Assembly: GCF_002210425.1 (NCBI RefSeq)
Contig: NZ_MWQK01000004.1
Coordinates: 310,001 to 374,000 of the forward strand
Direction of reading: 5' to 3'
DNA: 64,000 nt
DNA from: Fibrobacter sp. UWB2
GTDB taxonomy: Bacteria > Fibrobacterota > Fibrobacteria > Fibrobacterales > Fibrobacteraceae
Shown here: in pieces, positions 8,315 to 16,511 of the stretch
Numbering within the stretch: the stretch's first letter is position 1
Layout of the letters: each line of letters begins with the position of its first letter
Made by a program: the position numbers and the translations under genes
The notes under the pieces: generated by a model
Seen by the model: only the letters and a program-made list of their open reading frames with translations
Database searches by the model: none
What the model was told of the DNA's origin: nothing

Positions 8315-9346
8315 CTAAGCCCAGTTTTCGGCCTTGAGTTCGCGGCCCCAGATTTCCTTGACCACGTCTTCGACCTTGCGGTTTTCGAACAACATCTGAT
8401 AGACGGCTTCGACAATCGGCATTTCGACGCCAAGCTTTTTCGCGAGTGCACGCGTACTGCGGCAAGTCGGCACACCTTCGGCAATCATCTTCATGCCTGC
8501 AAGCACCTGGTCGAGCGTTTCGCCCTTACCAATGTGTTCGCCCACGTAGCGGTTACGGCTGTGCTGAGAAAGGCACGTCACAATAAGGTCGCCCATGCCG
8601 GCGAGGCCTGCAAACGTTTCGGGCTTTGCACCGAGAGCCTTGCCCAAGCGGCACATTTCAGCCTGGCCACGCGTGAGGATTGCGGCGCGGGTATTGTCAC
8701 CAATCTTAAACTTACCACCCGCTTCGAGGCCATAGAGCACACCAGAAGCAATAGCAATCACGTTCTTCACGGAACCGCAGAGTTCCACACCAACGATATC
8801 GGTCGAAGTATAGACGCGGAGGTAAGAGCAGCTCATCGCCTGCTGCACAACCTTTGCAGATTCTTCGTTCACGCAAGCAGCGACAATGGCGGTAAGCACG
8901 TGGCGGCTCACTTCTTCGGCGTGAGACGGACCGCTAAAGGCAACCATCTTGTCTTCGGTAAGCCAAGGAACCTTTTCGAGGATGACTTCGCTCATGAGTT
9001 GGTCCGTGCCTTCGAGAATACCCTTCGTGGCGCAAACGACAATCGGTTCTTTGCCCTTTGCTGGGGTCCAGGAGCCAAGATTTGCGGCAACGCTAGCCAT
9101 AAACTGGGACGGAACAACGATAAGGACCATGTCGCAGCCTTCGAGGGCGGCGTGCATATCGGTCGTGTACTTAAAATCAGCCGGGAAAACAACGCCAGGG
9201 AGCTTGTCCTTGTACTGGTGTTCGGTGGAGAGAAGGTCTACTTCTGCTTGGGAATTGGTCCAAAAAGTGAGTTCGTTCTTGTTTTCGTAAACAACTTGAC
9301 CGAGGGTCAGGCCCCAGCCACCGGTACCTAAAACTGTAACTTTCAT
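8315..9346 (-). CDS. gpsA: NAD(P)-dependent glycerol-3-phosphate dehydrogenase
   Basis: 343 residues, full family length. It reduces dihydroxyacetone phosphate to sn-glycerol 3-phosphate for phospholipid synthesis in the cytoplasm. The nucleotide-binding loop is GTGGWG (residues 7-12). Family blocks follow: VPSQFM, CATKGI, SGPSHAEEV, the catalytic Lys region LCGSVKNVIAIASG, and the C-terminal GLAGMGDLIVTC with SRNR. plsY, whose enzyme uses the product, lies just upstream on the same strand, so the two form a phospholipid-precursor cluster. About 300 bp of repeats separate them, so co-transcription is not certain. Confidence 0.96.
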   Translation of the reverse strand: MKVTVLGTGGWGLTLGQVVYENKNELTFWTNSQAEVDLLSTEHQYKDKLPGVVFPADFKYTTDMHAALEGCDMVLIVVPSQFMASVAANLGSWTPAKGKEPIVVCATKGILEGTDQLMSEVILEKVPWLTEDKMVAFSGPSHAEEVSRHVLTAIVAACVNEESAKVVQQAMSCSYLRVYTSTDIVGVELCGSVKNVIAIASGVLYGLEAGGKFKIGDNTRAAILTRGQAEMCRLGKALGAKPETFAGLAGMGDLIVTCLSQHSRNRYVGEHIGKGETLDQVLAGMKMIAEGVPTCRSTRALAKKLGVEMPIVEAVYQMLFENRKVEDVVKEIWGRELKAENWA

Positions 9347-9358
9347 AATATCGTTCCT

Positions 9359-9400
9359 TAGTCAATGGTCATTAGTCATTGGTCAATAGTTAATGGTTCG
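9359..9400. repeat. 14-bp tandem repeat, three units
   Basis: Three units in a row: TAGTCAATGGTCAT, TAGTCATTGGTCAA, TAGTTAATGGTTCG. Related arrays occur at 11696-11737 and 33713-33736. It lies directly upstream of gpsA. Confidence 0.75.
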
Positions 9401-9490
9401 TAGGCAATGCTCAACATTGCCAAAAATCATTGCCGCATATAATCTACAATAATTAAATGTGTCTAGTCACATTCAATCGAGAAATTTACT

Positions 9491-9600
9491 GGATTCCTCG
9501 GCTATCGCCTCGGAATGATGTGGGACGAAAAGGGGATTCCCGCTCAAGGCGGGAATGACAAGTCCTTACTGGGACTATCGCTACGCTCTAGTCCCAAATG
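9491..9600. repeat. Cluster of three palindromic repeats
   Basis: TTCCTCGGC/GCCTCGGAATGA (about 9493-9520), GGATTCCCGC/GCGGGAATGACA (about 9533-9561) and TGGGACT...AGTCCCA (about 9567-9597). The first two match the ATGAC-tailed family. They fill the space between plsY and gpsA. Confidence 0.7.
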
Positions 9601-9644
9601 CTGGTCTCGGTCATGTCCAAGCAAGCTTGGCCGCGACACTCAAC

Positions 9645-10319
9645 CTACGCATTTGTTTTGCGCTTACAGCCGAAGCCGTTCTCGGTGCCGTTGAGGAGGC
9701 GCTTGATGTTCGACTTGTGCTTCACGATGACGAACACGGCGACAATCACGGCGAGAATCATCTGGCCAAGGTTGATGCTTTCGAAGTAGTATTCCGGGCA
9801 GACATAGCCAAACACGGAAAGTGCGCCGAGAAGACCGCAACCGAAGATGCTACCGACGGAGACGTACTTCGTGGTGACCGTGAGGATAATCCAGAGGGCA
9901 AATGCGCAAAGGACTGTGAGCGGGGAAATGGCGAGGAACACGCCAAGGGCCGCAAGCACGCCCTTACCACCGCGGAAACCGGCAAAGCAAGTGAAGCTGT
10001 GGCCGAGAATCACGAGGAGGCCTGCGACGAGCGGTACCCATGCGCTGTAATCGGCACCGCCAGCGGCGACCTGAGCTTCGCACATCTTTTGAGCGATAAA
10101 CGGTCCAAAAAAGCCCTTCAAAAGATCCATGAACACGACCGGGAGAGCAGGCTTCCAGCCGAGCACGCGGAATGTATTCGTGAGGCCCGCATTCTTGGAG
10201 CCGTAGTCACGAATATCAAAGTCCTTACCTTTCGCGAGTTTTGCGATCCATATGGCGCTGGGGATCGACCCCAGCAAGTACGCTATTGGAAGACTCAGTA
10301 AACTGTTCAAGTTCTTCAT
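9645..10319 (-). CDS. plsY: Acyl-phosphate:glycerol-3-phosphate acyltransferase
   Basis: 224 residues, inner-membrane protein with several hydrophobic helices. It transfers the acyl group of acyl-phosphate to glycerol 3-phosphate, the first step of phosphatidate synthesis. Family motifs are all present: YLLGSIPSA near the N-terminus, GSKNAGLTN, GHSFTCFAGFRGGKGV, and the C-terminal VIVKHKSNIKRLLNGTE. The start at 10319 keeps the conserved YLLGSIP block, which means the gene overlaps the 3' end of der by 95 nt in a different frame. gpsA downstream supplies the substrate. The C-terminal tail (GFGCKRKTNA) is basic. Confidence 0.95.
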   Translation of the reverse strand: MKNLNSLLSLPIAYLLGSIPSAIWIAKLAKGKDFDIRDYGSKNAGLTNTFRVLGWKPALPVVFMDLLKGFFGPFIAQKMCEAQVAAGGADYSAWVPLVAGLLVILGHSFTCFAGFRGGKGVLAALGVFLAISPLTVLCAFALWIILTVTTKYVSVGSIFGCGLLGALSVFGYVCPEYYFESINLGQMILAVIVAVFVIVKHKSNIKRLLNGTENGFGCKRKTNA

Positions 10320-11652
10320 CCTTTCTGAGGGTTAACTTTCTATCGAAATTCAGGCGGAGCGGAGCGCCCTGCAACTGGAATTCGTCATAAAACTTTTTGA
10401 GCAAGTAGCGCTTGTACGATTCGTCGACAAGTTCCGGTGTGCGGGTTTCGATGTCGATAACCGGCGGTTCCACCATGATCTGGCAGGCGCGCGTGAGCAT
10501 GACGACACGGCCGTTGTGGCTCGGAGGAGCCTTTTCTTGCAAGAAGTTCGCAAAGCTTTCGGCAACGCGGTCACGGCCAAGCACACGGCGGCAGTTGGCA
10601 TAGACGGTCTGGATAGCCTGAATCACGCGGCCTACGCGCTGGCCTTCCTTGGCACTGATCGAGAGAATCGGTACAAATTCAAGCATCGGTTCGCGTTCGA
10701 GGAGTTCCTTGACCATGTGGTCGAAGGACTTGTCGTTCTTGTTCGGGAGGATATCCCACTTGTTCAGCACAACGACGAGACCCTTACCGGCCTTGCGGAT
10801 TTCCGTGATGATGCGGTAGTCCTGGATTTCCATGCCGCGCGTGCAATCGACGACGAGCACGGACAAGTCAGAACGGCGGATGCTTTCGAGCGTACGCATG
10901 TTGCTGAAGACTTCCACTTCGTCTTCGACGCGAGCCTTTTTGCGAAGGCCTGCGGTATCGGTAACCACGAACTTTTGTCCGTCAACGACAAAGTCACAGT
11001 CGATGGAGTCGCGGGTCGTACCCGGGATATCCGAAACAACAGCGCGGTCTTCGTTCAACAGGCGGTTGAGGAGCGTACTCTTGCCTGCGTTCGGGCGGCC
11101 GAGAATGGCAAAACGCACCGGACGTTCTTCGCGGCGTTCGCCACGCACCGGAGTCGGGAGCACGGAGACCACTTCGTCCAAGAGCGAGAGGCAAGCGTAG
11201 CCGGTCAAGGCACTGACGGTACGCGGCTGACCAAAGCCGAGTTTCAAAAATTCGTAGCTTTCCTGGCGGTCGCCCTGCAATTCGCTCTTGTTCGCGACGA
11301 GGATGACCTTCTTGTCGAGCTTGCGGATGAGGCGCGCAAACTGCTGGTCGAGCTTGGTGATGCCCACGCGGATATCGACCATGAAGAGCACCAGGTCGGC
11401 TTCGTTCACGGCGTTAAAAATCTGGGCGCGAACGCTGTCCGCCAAGACGTCGATAGAATCATCGGGCAAGAATCCACCCGTATCGACGACTGTAAATTCG
11501 TGACCCTTGTAAATCGCATTCTGGTAATGACGGTCGCGGGTAACACCATCGCGGTCGCTCACCACGGCGGCACGGCGGCCAAGAATGCGGTTGAAGAGGG
11601 AGGACTTTCCGACGTTCGGACGTCCAATTATGCAAACGATAGGTAATTTCAT
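10225..11652 (-). CDS. der: Ribosome-assembly GTPase Der (EngA)
   Basis: 475 residues with two GTPase domains followed by a KH-like domain. G1 loops are GRPNVGKSS (residues 7-15) and GRPNAGKST (about 183-191); DTGG and DTAG are the G3 motifs, NKSE and NKWD the G4 motifs. Der acts in 50S subunit assembly. The family normally ends soon after the GAPLRLNFDRK block; here about 30 more residues are read through the start of plsY. I take ATG 11652 as start: the promoter element TATATTTG ends 6 nt before it, so a leaderless transcript is likely and an upstream TTG is not needed. Confidence 0.95.
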   Translation of the reverse strand: MKLPIVCIIGRPNVGKSSLFNRILGRRAAVVSDRDGVTRDRHYQNAIYKGHEFTVVDTGGFLPDDSIDVLADSVRAQIFNAVNEADLVLFMVDIRVGITKLDQQFARLIRKLDKKVILVANKSELQGDRQESYEFLKLGFGQPRTVSALTGYACLSLLDEVVSVLPTPVRGERREERPVRFAILGRPNAGKSTLLNRLLNEDRAVVSDIPGTTRDSIDCDFVVDGQKFVVTDTAGLRKKARVEDEVEVFSNMRTLESIRRSDLSVLVVDCTRGMEIQDYRIITEIRKAGKGLVVVLNKWDILPNKNDKSFDHMVKELLEREPMLEFVPILSISAKEGQRVGRVIQAIQTVYANCRRVLGRDRVAESFANFLQEKAPPSHNGRVVMLTRACQIMVEPPVIDIETRTPELVDESYKRYLLKKFYDEFQLQGAPLRLNFDRKLTLRKDEELEQFTESSNSVLAGVDPQRHMDRKTRER

Positions 11653-11658
11653 CGGGCA

Positions 11659-11666
11659 CAAATATA
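11659..11666 (-). promoter_or_regulatory. TAnnTTTG promoter element for der
   Basis: Perfect TATATTTG on the minus strand, with TGCCCG between it and the ATG at 11652. There is no room for a Shine-Dalgarno sequence. Confidence 0.65.
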
Positions 11667-11695
11667 GAAATTGTGTCTAGGGGGCGTTTAGACTA

Positions 11696-11737
11696 AAGAC
11701 CAGCGACTAATGACCAATGACTAACAACCAATAACAA
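11696..11737. repeat. 14-bp tandem repeat between der and aroE
   Basis: On the minus strand the units read TAGTCATTGGTCAT and TAGTCGCTGGTCTT with a degenerate third unit, the same consensus as the array at 9359-9400. It lies in the divergent intergenic region. Confidence 0.7.
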
Positions 11738-11771
11738 ACATCTTTTTTCATTCTTTCTCGCAAGAATAATA

Positions 11772-11779
11772 TATCTTTG
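11772..11779 (+). promoter_or_regulatory. TAnnTTTG promoter element for the aroE operon
   Basis: Perfect TATCTTTG. It would give a leader of about 50 nt to the TTG start at 11834. Confidence 0.55.
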
Positions 11780-11833
11780 TAGTGTATTATTTAGAGTTTT
11801 TCCCCACAGGTGGGAAGGACATACGAGGTTACT

Positions 11834-12751
11834 TTGGCTTCCATAAACGGAAAGACGGAAACTCTTTGCATTTTCGGGCATCCGGTTGCTCACAGCAAAT
11901 CGCCCGCTATGCACAACGCCCTTTTTGACGCCCTTGGCATCAATGCGGCTTATCTCCCCTACGCACCCGAACCAGAAAATTTCGCCCAGGCGATTCAAGG
12001 CTTCAAGGCGATGAAGTTTCACGGTGCAAACGTCACCATCCCCTACAAGACGGAATTTTTCAATGCAGACGGTTCAGCCCGCCTGGTCGATGAACTTTCG
12101 GAAATTTCGAAGTTCACCGGCAGCGTGAACACGCTGTACTGGAAGGACGGCATTGTCGGCGGGACTCTCTGCGGAACGACGACAGACCCTTACGGTTGCG
12201 TGCGAAATCTCGAAGAGAATGGCGTAAATCCGTCTAACAAGAAGATTGCGCTCCTCGGAAACGGTGGCGCCGCCCAGTCGATTGCGTTTACGCTTGTGGA
12301 ACAAGAAAACGAGCTTACTATAGTTTGCCGCACCAAGGAAAAAGGCGAAGCTCTCGCAGGTTCTCTGAACATGTTTTTCCAGTCGGGCAAAGCAGGCGAC
12401 AAGAATTTCAAGACCGTTCAAGTCACGACGTTTGGTGAATTTGCAAGTATTTCTGCAAACTTTGACATCATCATCAACGCGACCTCGGTCGGCATGAGCC
12501 CAAACATTGATGCCTCCCCCATTACAGACGAATGTCTGCATAAGGGGCAGGTCGTCTGCGACATCGTTTACACGCCGCCACACACCAAGCTTTTGCAGAT
12601 GGCAGAAGCCAAGGGTTGCAAGATTGTAACTGGCGAAGGCATGCTCGTACACCAGGGCCTCGAAAGCTTTAAAAAGTGGTTCCCGAAAGAAACCGAAAAC
12701 AAAACAAACGAAGAACTGACTGCGATTATGCGCAAAGGAATGCAGGGCTAA
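11834..12751 (+). CDS. aroE: Shikimate dehydrogenase
   Basis: About 305 residues. It reduces 3-dehydroshikimate to shikimate with NADPH. Visible motifs are FGHPVAHSKSPAMHN (shikimate binding, catalytic Lys further on in VTIPYK), NTLY, the dinucleotide loop GNGGAAQS, and NATSVGM. Start choice: GAGG lies 5 nt before TTG 11834, while the in-frame GTG at 11810 has no ribosome binding site, so I prefer 11834; with GTG the protein gains 8 residues. The stop is one base before the next gene, which supplies the following shikimate-pathway step, so the two are co-transcribed. Confidence 0.93.
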   Translation: MASINGKTETLCIFGHPVAHSKSPAMHNALFDALGINAAYLPYAPEPENFAQAIQGFKAMKFHGANVTIPYKTEFFNADGSARLVDELSEISKFTGSVNTLYWKDGIVGGTLCGTTTDPYGCVRNLEENGVNPSNKKIALLGNGGAAQSIAFTLVEQENELTIVCRTKEKGEALAGSLNMFFQSGKAGDKNFKTVQVTTFGEFASISANFDIIINATSVGMSPNIDASPITDECLHKGQVVCDIVYTPPHTKLLQMAEAKGCKIVTGEGMLVHQGLESFKKWFPKETENKTNEELTAIMRKGMQG

Positions 12752-12752
12752 A

Positions 12753-14375
12753 ATGAAGAAGCATCTATACTTTACCGGATTCATGGCCAGCGGCAAGAGC
12801 CGTACAGGTCGCGCCCTCGCAGACCGCCTCGGACGCCCGTTTGTCGATACAGACAACGTCATTGTAGAACGCGCTGGCAAGTCCATTAGCGAAATTTTTG
12901 AACAAGATGGCGAAGCCGCTTTCCGCAAGATGGAACGCGACGTGATTGCCGAAATTGCACAGAGTGAAAAGCCTCTTGTCGTTTCCCTTGGCGGTGGCGC
13001 TCTCACACAAGCCGAAAACTTGAAGGTCATCCGCGAAAACGGAACGATTATCCGCCTGTGGGCAAAGCCCGAAGTGCTTTCGGAACGCATTGGCCGCAAG
13101 AACACGCGACCGCTCCTTGCTAACCTCTCGGACGAAGAACGCCTCGAAAAGATCAAGCAGATGCTGAAAGACCGCGAAAAGAATTACGCCAATGCGGACT
13201 TTAGCGTCGAAAGCTCGAACGACTATTCCGAAACGCACGTCACGGAACGCATTATGCACATGCTCAAGTTCTGGGAAAGCCACGCGCTTGACGTGCACCC
13301 GAGCGAAGGTGGCCGCTACCCGATTTTCATCGGCAAGAACATTGTGCCGGACGCAGCAATCATGCTTGAAGGCTTACGCCTTGCCCCGACTTACGAATTC
13401 TTGATTTGCACGGACACAACGATTGCCAAGGAACAGAACACGAAGCTTTCGGAACTCCGCGGCCAGGCAGGCCGTTGCCCGATTTTTAAGTTCCAGGCCG
13501 GCGAAGGCCACAAGACGCTCCACAACTTGAACCAGCTTTACAGCTTTATGCTGCACCGCGGTTACACCCGCAAGAGTTGCCTTTTGCAATTTAGTGGTGG
13601 TGTCGTAGGCGACATGGCAGGCTTTGGCGCTGCCACTTACCAGCGCGGCATTCCGTTTGTGCAGTTCCCGACAACACTCTTGTCGATGGTCGACAGTTCC
13701 GTTGGCGGTAAAGTCGCCGTGAACCATGCCGAAGGCAAGAACATGATTGGCGCTTTCTACCAGCCGAAAGCGGTTGTCTGCGACATTTCTGTGCTGAACA
13801 CGCTCCCCCCAACCGAATACCTTGCGGGTCTTGCCGAAATCGTCAAGTACGGCGTGATTTACGATGAAGAATTCTTCACCTACCTTGAAAATAACGTCGA
13901 AAAGATCAAGGCACACGACTTTGACGTGTTGAAGCACATGATTTTCCGCAGTTGCCAAATCAAGGCCGAAGTGGTCGGCATCGACGAAAAGGAAGCAGGC
14001 CTCCGCGCCATCCTCAATTACGGTCATACGTTCGGTCACGCGATTGAAAAGCTCACGCATTACGAGCTTTACAGCCACGGCATCGCCGTTTCTTTGGGCA
14101 TGCGAGTGGCCGCACGCGCTGCAGTACTCCTCGGAAAGCTCTCGAAAGAAGATGAACAACGTCAAAACAAGTTGCTCGACGATCTCGGATTCCCGAAGAC
14201 ATACAACACGGATGTCGAAGCGGCATGGGCTGCGATGGCTGTCGACAAGAAGGCCGAAAAAGGCACAAGAGTTTATATTTTGCCTACAAAGATCGGAAAG
14301 GTCGAAAAAGTTTGTAATATTGATAAGGGTATTATTGCAGATGCCTGGAAAGCCATCCAGGCAAGTGAGGTTTAG
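12753..14375 (+). CDS. aroKB: Bifunctional shikimate kinase / 3-dehydroquinate synthase
   Basis: 540 residues joining two shikimate-pathway enzymes. Residues 1-170 are shikimate kinase: P-loop GFMASGKS, the DTD motif (VDTDNVI) and GGGAL. Residues about 180-540 are 3-dehydroquinate synthase: AGEGHKT, GGVVGDMAGF, the NAD/phosphate region FPTTLLSMVDSSVGGKVAVNH, KNMIGAF, AEIVKYG and the metal ligands in NYGHTFGHAIE. The fused protein catalyses a first step (AroB) and a later step (AroK) of chorismate synthesis. The gene starts one base after the aroE stop. Fusion of AroK with AroB is known in several bacterial groups; the sequence shows one uninterrupted frame. Confidence 0.96.
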   Translation: MKKHLYFTGFMASGKSRTGRALADRLGRPFVDTDNVIVERAGKSISEIFEQDGEAAFRKMERDVIAEIAQSEKPLVVSLGGGALTQAENLKVIRENGTIIRLWAKPEVLSERIGRKNTRPLLANLSDEERLEKIKQMLKDREKNYANADFSVESSNDYSETHVTERIMHMLKFWESHALDVHPSEGGRYPIFIGKNIVPDAAIMLEGLRLAPTYEFLICTDTTIAKEQNTKLSELRGQAGRCPIFKFQAGEGHKTLHNLNQLYSFMLHRGYTRKSCLLQFSGGVVGDMAGFGAATYQRGIPFVQFPTTLLSMVDSSVGGKVAVNHAEGKNMIGAFYQPKAVVCDISVLNTLPPTEYLAGLAEIVKYGVIYDEEFFTYLENNVEKIKAHDFDVLKHMIFRSCQIKAEVVGIDEKEAGLRAILNYGHTFGHAIEKLTHYELYSHGIAVSLGMRVAARAAVLLGKLSKEDEQRQNKLLDDLGFPKTYNTDVEAAWAAMAVDKKAEKGTRVYILPTKIGKVEKVCNIDKGIIADAWKAIQASEV

Positions 14376-15359
14376 ATGAGTATATTGGTTACCGGGGGAA
14401 CGGGATCACTTGGGTACAGTATTCTATCTAACTTAAGCGGCACCAATCACGAGCTGTACAGCTTCAGTGACGAACTTCCGCAGCCGTGGCAAAAGGTCGA
14501 AGGAGTACAGTACCTGACCGGTGATTTGCTAGACTTCAGGAATGTGCTGGAAATGATTCAGAAAGTTTCACCGACGCACATTTACCATTTGGCTAGCCAA
14601 TCCTCTGTGGGGCTCAGCTACAAGAAGCCTTACGAAACGCTCAACATCAACTTGTTGGGTACGCAGACACTCCTCGAAGCGGTGCGACAGGTTGTGCCGA
14701 AGGCAAAAGTCCTGCTCCTCAGCAGTAGCGAAATCTACGGCCGAACGGAACAACAACTGACTTACTTGCACAAGGAAACGGACCCTCCTAACCCGCTTAC
14801 TCCGTACGCCACATCCAAGGCATGCATGGAAATTCTCGGGAACCAGTTCCGCAACGCAAACGGGCTCCACATCGTGTTTGCTCGTCCGTTCCACTTTACG
14901 GGCCCGCATCACAGCCGCCGCTTTGTAATCCCTTCCATCGCCTACCAGCTGGTGAAGATAAAGTATTACGGCGCAGAACCGGTCATTTATTCGGGAAGCC
15001 TCGACGTAAGCCGTGACGTGGTTGACGTGCGTGACGTTGCCCGCGCCGCTATCCAGATTTTGAACACCGCCGAATCCGGCGAAGCATTCAACATTTGCTG
15101 CGGAAAGTCCTACACGTTCCGCGAACTCGTGGAAATGCTCGTGGACATCTCCGGCGTGAGCGTAGACTTCCGTTTTGACCCGGGTTACGACCGTTGCAAC
15201 GACATTCCGCTCTTGATTGGCGACCCCACCAAGATCATGAATCTCGGCTGGAAACCCATGATTTGCATGGAAGATTGCCTCTCGGACTTGTTCAACGAAA
15301 TGGTCGTCCGCCGTCGCGTGGAACTCAAGATGGGCATGGGCCGCGACTTGCGCCTGTAA
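14376..15359 (+). CDS. NAD-dependent nucleotide-sugar epimerase/dehydratase (GDP-mannose dehydratase/RMD-like)
   Basis: 327 residues, extended short-chain dehydrogenase fold. The NAD loop is TGGTGSLG (residues 6-13), the active site is SSSEIYG with the YATSK (YxxxK) pair, and the sugar-binding stretch is RPFHFTGPHH. The arrangement most resembles GDP-mannose 4,6-dehydratase and GDP-4-keto-6-deoxymannose reductase, which make deoxysugars for surface polysaccharides; exact substrate is not decidable here. The ATG follows the aroKB stop directly with no gap, so it is translated from the shikimate operon mRNA although its pathway is unrelated. Confidence 0.85.
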   Translation: MSILVTGGTGSLGYSILSNLSGTNHELYSFSDELPQPWQKVEGVQYLTGDLLDFRNVLEMIQKVSPTHIYHLASQSSVGLSYKKPYETLNINLLGTQTLLEAVRQVVPKAKVLLLSSSEIYGRTEQQLTYLHKETDPPNPLTPYATSKACMEILGNQFRNANGLHIVFARPFHFTGPHHSRRFVIPSIAYQLVKIKYYGAEPVIYSGSLDVSRDVVDVRDVARAAIQILNTAESGEAFNICCGKSYTFRELVEMLVDISGVSVDFRFDPGYDRCNDIPLLIGDPTKIMNLGWKPMICMEDCLSDLFNEMVVRRRVELKMGMGRDLRL

Positions 15360-15420
15360 CTTGTTCCGATTATCGGCAGTTCATTCCATAATAACCGCCG
15401 TTCAGCGAATTTCTAGAATG

Positions 15421-15449
15421 AAGCTGTTCCACAAGAACAGCTTTTTTTT
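15421..15449 (+). terminator. Intrinsic terminator of the aroE operon
   Basis: AAGCTGTTC, loop CACAA, GAACAGCTT, then a run of T. The T-run merges with the promoter element of the next gene, whose ATG is at 15462. Confidence 0.85.
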
Positions 15450-15461
15450 ATTTTTTCAAGT

Positions 15462-16511
15462 ATGAGATTACAAATAAAAAATATTGTTTTGGGGATTTGC
15501 TCCCTGCTTGCTATTTCTGCGACAACACACGCCGCAGAAGTTACAGGACCGCAGGGTAACGACAGAGCCCTCACTGTAAGCGACTTTATGCCACACAAGG
15601 CAATCACCAAGGAATTCAACGAAACTTGGAGTTACCAGTTCGTGTTCGACAACGGCACTCGCGCCTTTGTGAACTACTCCTTGCTTCACGTGCCGGGATC
15701 GGGCCGCAAAATCGGTTGCGACTTGAGTTTCTGGAACTTCAAGGGAAAAACTTATTCTGTCGGTCGCCAGTACCCGCCTGAACGCCTTGTCGCAAGCAAG
15801 GAAAAGGCTACGATTGATATCAAGGGCGAATATATGCTCCAGAACAAGCCAGGCAAGGGCCACCGTGTGCTTTACAGCGCCGACAAGGGCGGAAAATTCC
15901 TCCTTGACGTAACTTTCGAAAGCGCTGTCCAGGGTATGGTTCCGGGTAACGGCACTTGGACATTCGGCAAGGAAAAGTTTGCCCAGTACATTCATATTCC
16001 GTACGGCCGCGTGACGGGCAAAATTGCTTACAACGAAGACACCTTGGTGGTCAAAGGCTACGCCTACATGGACCAGACTTGGCAAACCGCACAGGCAACG
16101 GAACTCGCATCGCGCACCATCAACTTTAGCACAAGCGACAAGTCGCCGATGCACGCCGGACGCATTACGCTAACGACAGACGGCCAGCTCATGGGTTACG
16201 CCTTGTACAACGGTCCGCAGGGCATGAAGGTTGCCATCCCGACGAAGGTCAAGGAAGGCGGTGCTGATTACAACGGCAAGAAGTTCCCGAAGACCACGCT
16301 CTCCTTTGAATGGAAGAACGGCGTCCCGGCCATGGTGTTCCCCGTGAACAAGGTGTTGCAGAAGGCATCGCTTTTGGACAAGATTGACGGATGGTTTGCA
16401 AAGAAGGCCATGAAGATTGCTGCAGGTGGCGAAGTTTTGTTCTACCGTGGCAGAAGCAAGAACGGTCTCGGCAAGAATATCGACTGGGCTATTACAGGGG
16501 TCAAGGACTAA
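15462..16511 (+). CDS. Exported lipocalin-like protein (CrtC/Svf1-like fold suspected)
   Basis: 349 residues with a clear signal peptide (about 1-24, cut after THAA). The mature part is beta-rich; the order of segments (FVNYSLLHV, DLSFWNFKGK, HIPYGRVTGKI, GYAYMDQTWQT, AITGVKD at the end) resembles the double-lipocalin CrtC/AttH/Svf1 superfamily, where YMDQTW-type strands line the ligand pocket. The likely role is binding or modifying a lipid-like ligand in the periplasm. That is inference from fold resemblance only. ATG 15462 is 5 nt after a TATTTTTT element; a leaderless message is likely. It overlaps hisA at TAATG. Confidence 0.55.
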   Translation: MRLQIKNIVLGICSLLAISATTHAAEVTGPQGNDRALTVSDFMPHKAITKEFNETWSYQFVFDNGTRAFVNYSLLHVPGSGRKIGCDLSFWNFKGKTYSVGRQYPPERLVASKEKATIDIKGEYMLQNKPGKGHRVLYSADKGGKFLLDVTFESAVQGMVPGNGTWTFGKEKFAQYIHIPYGRVTGKIAYNEDTLVVKGYAYMDQTWQTAQATELASRTINFSTSDKSPMHAGRITLTTDGQLMGYALYNGPQGMKVAIPTKVKEGGADYNGKKFPKTTLSFEWKNGVPAMVFPVNKVLQKASLLDKIDGWFAKKAMKIAAGGEVLFYRGRSKNGLGKNIDWAITGVKD

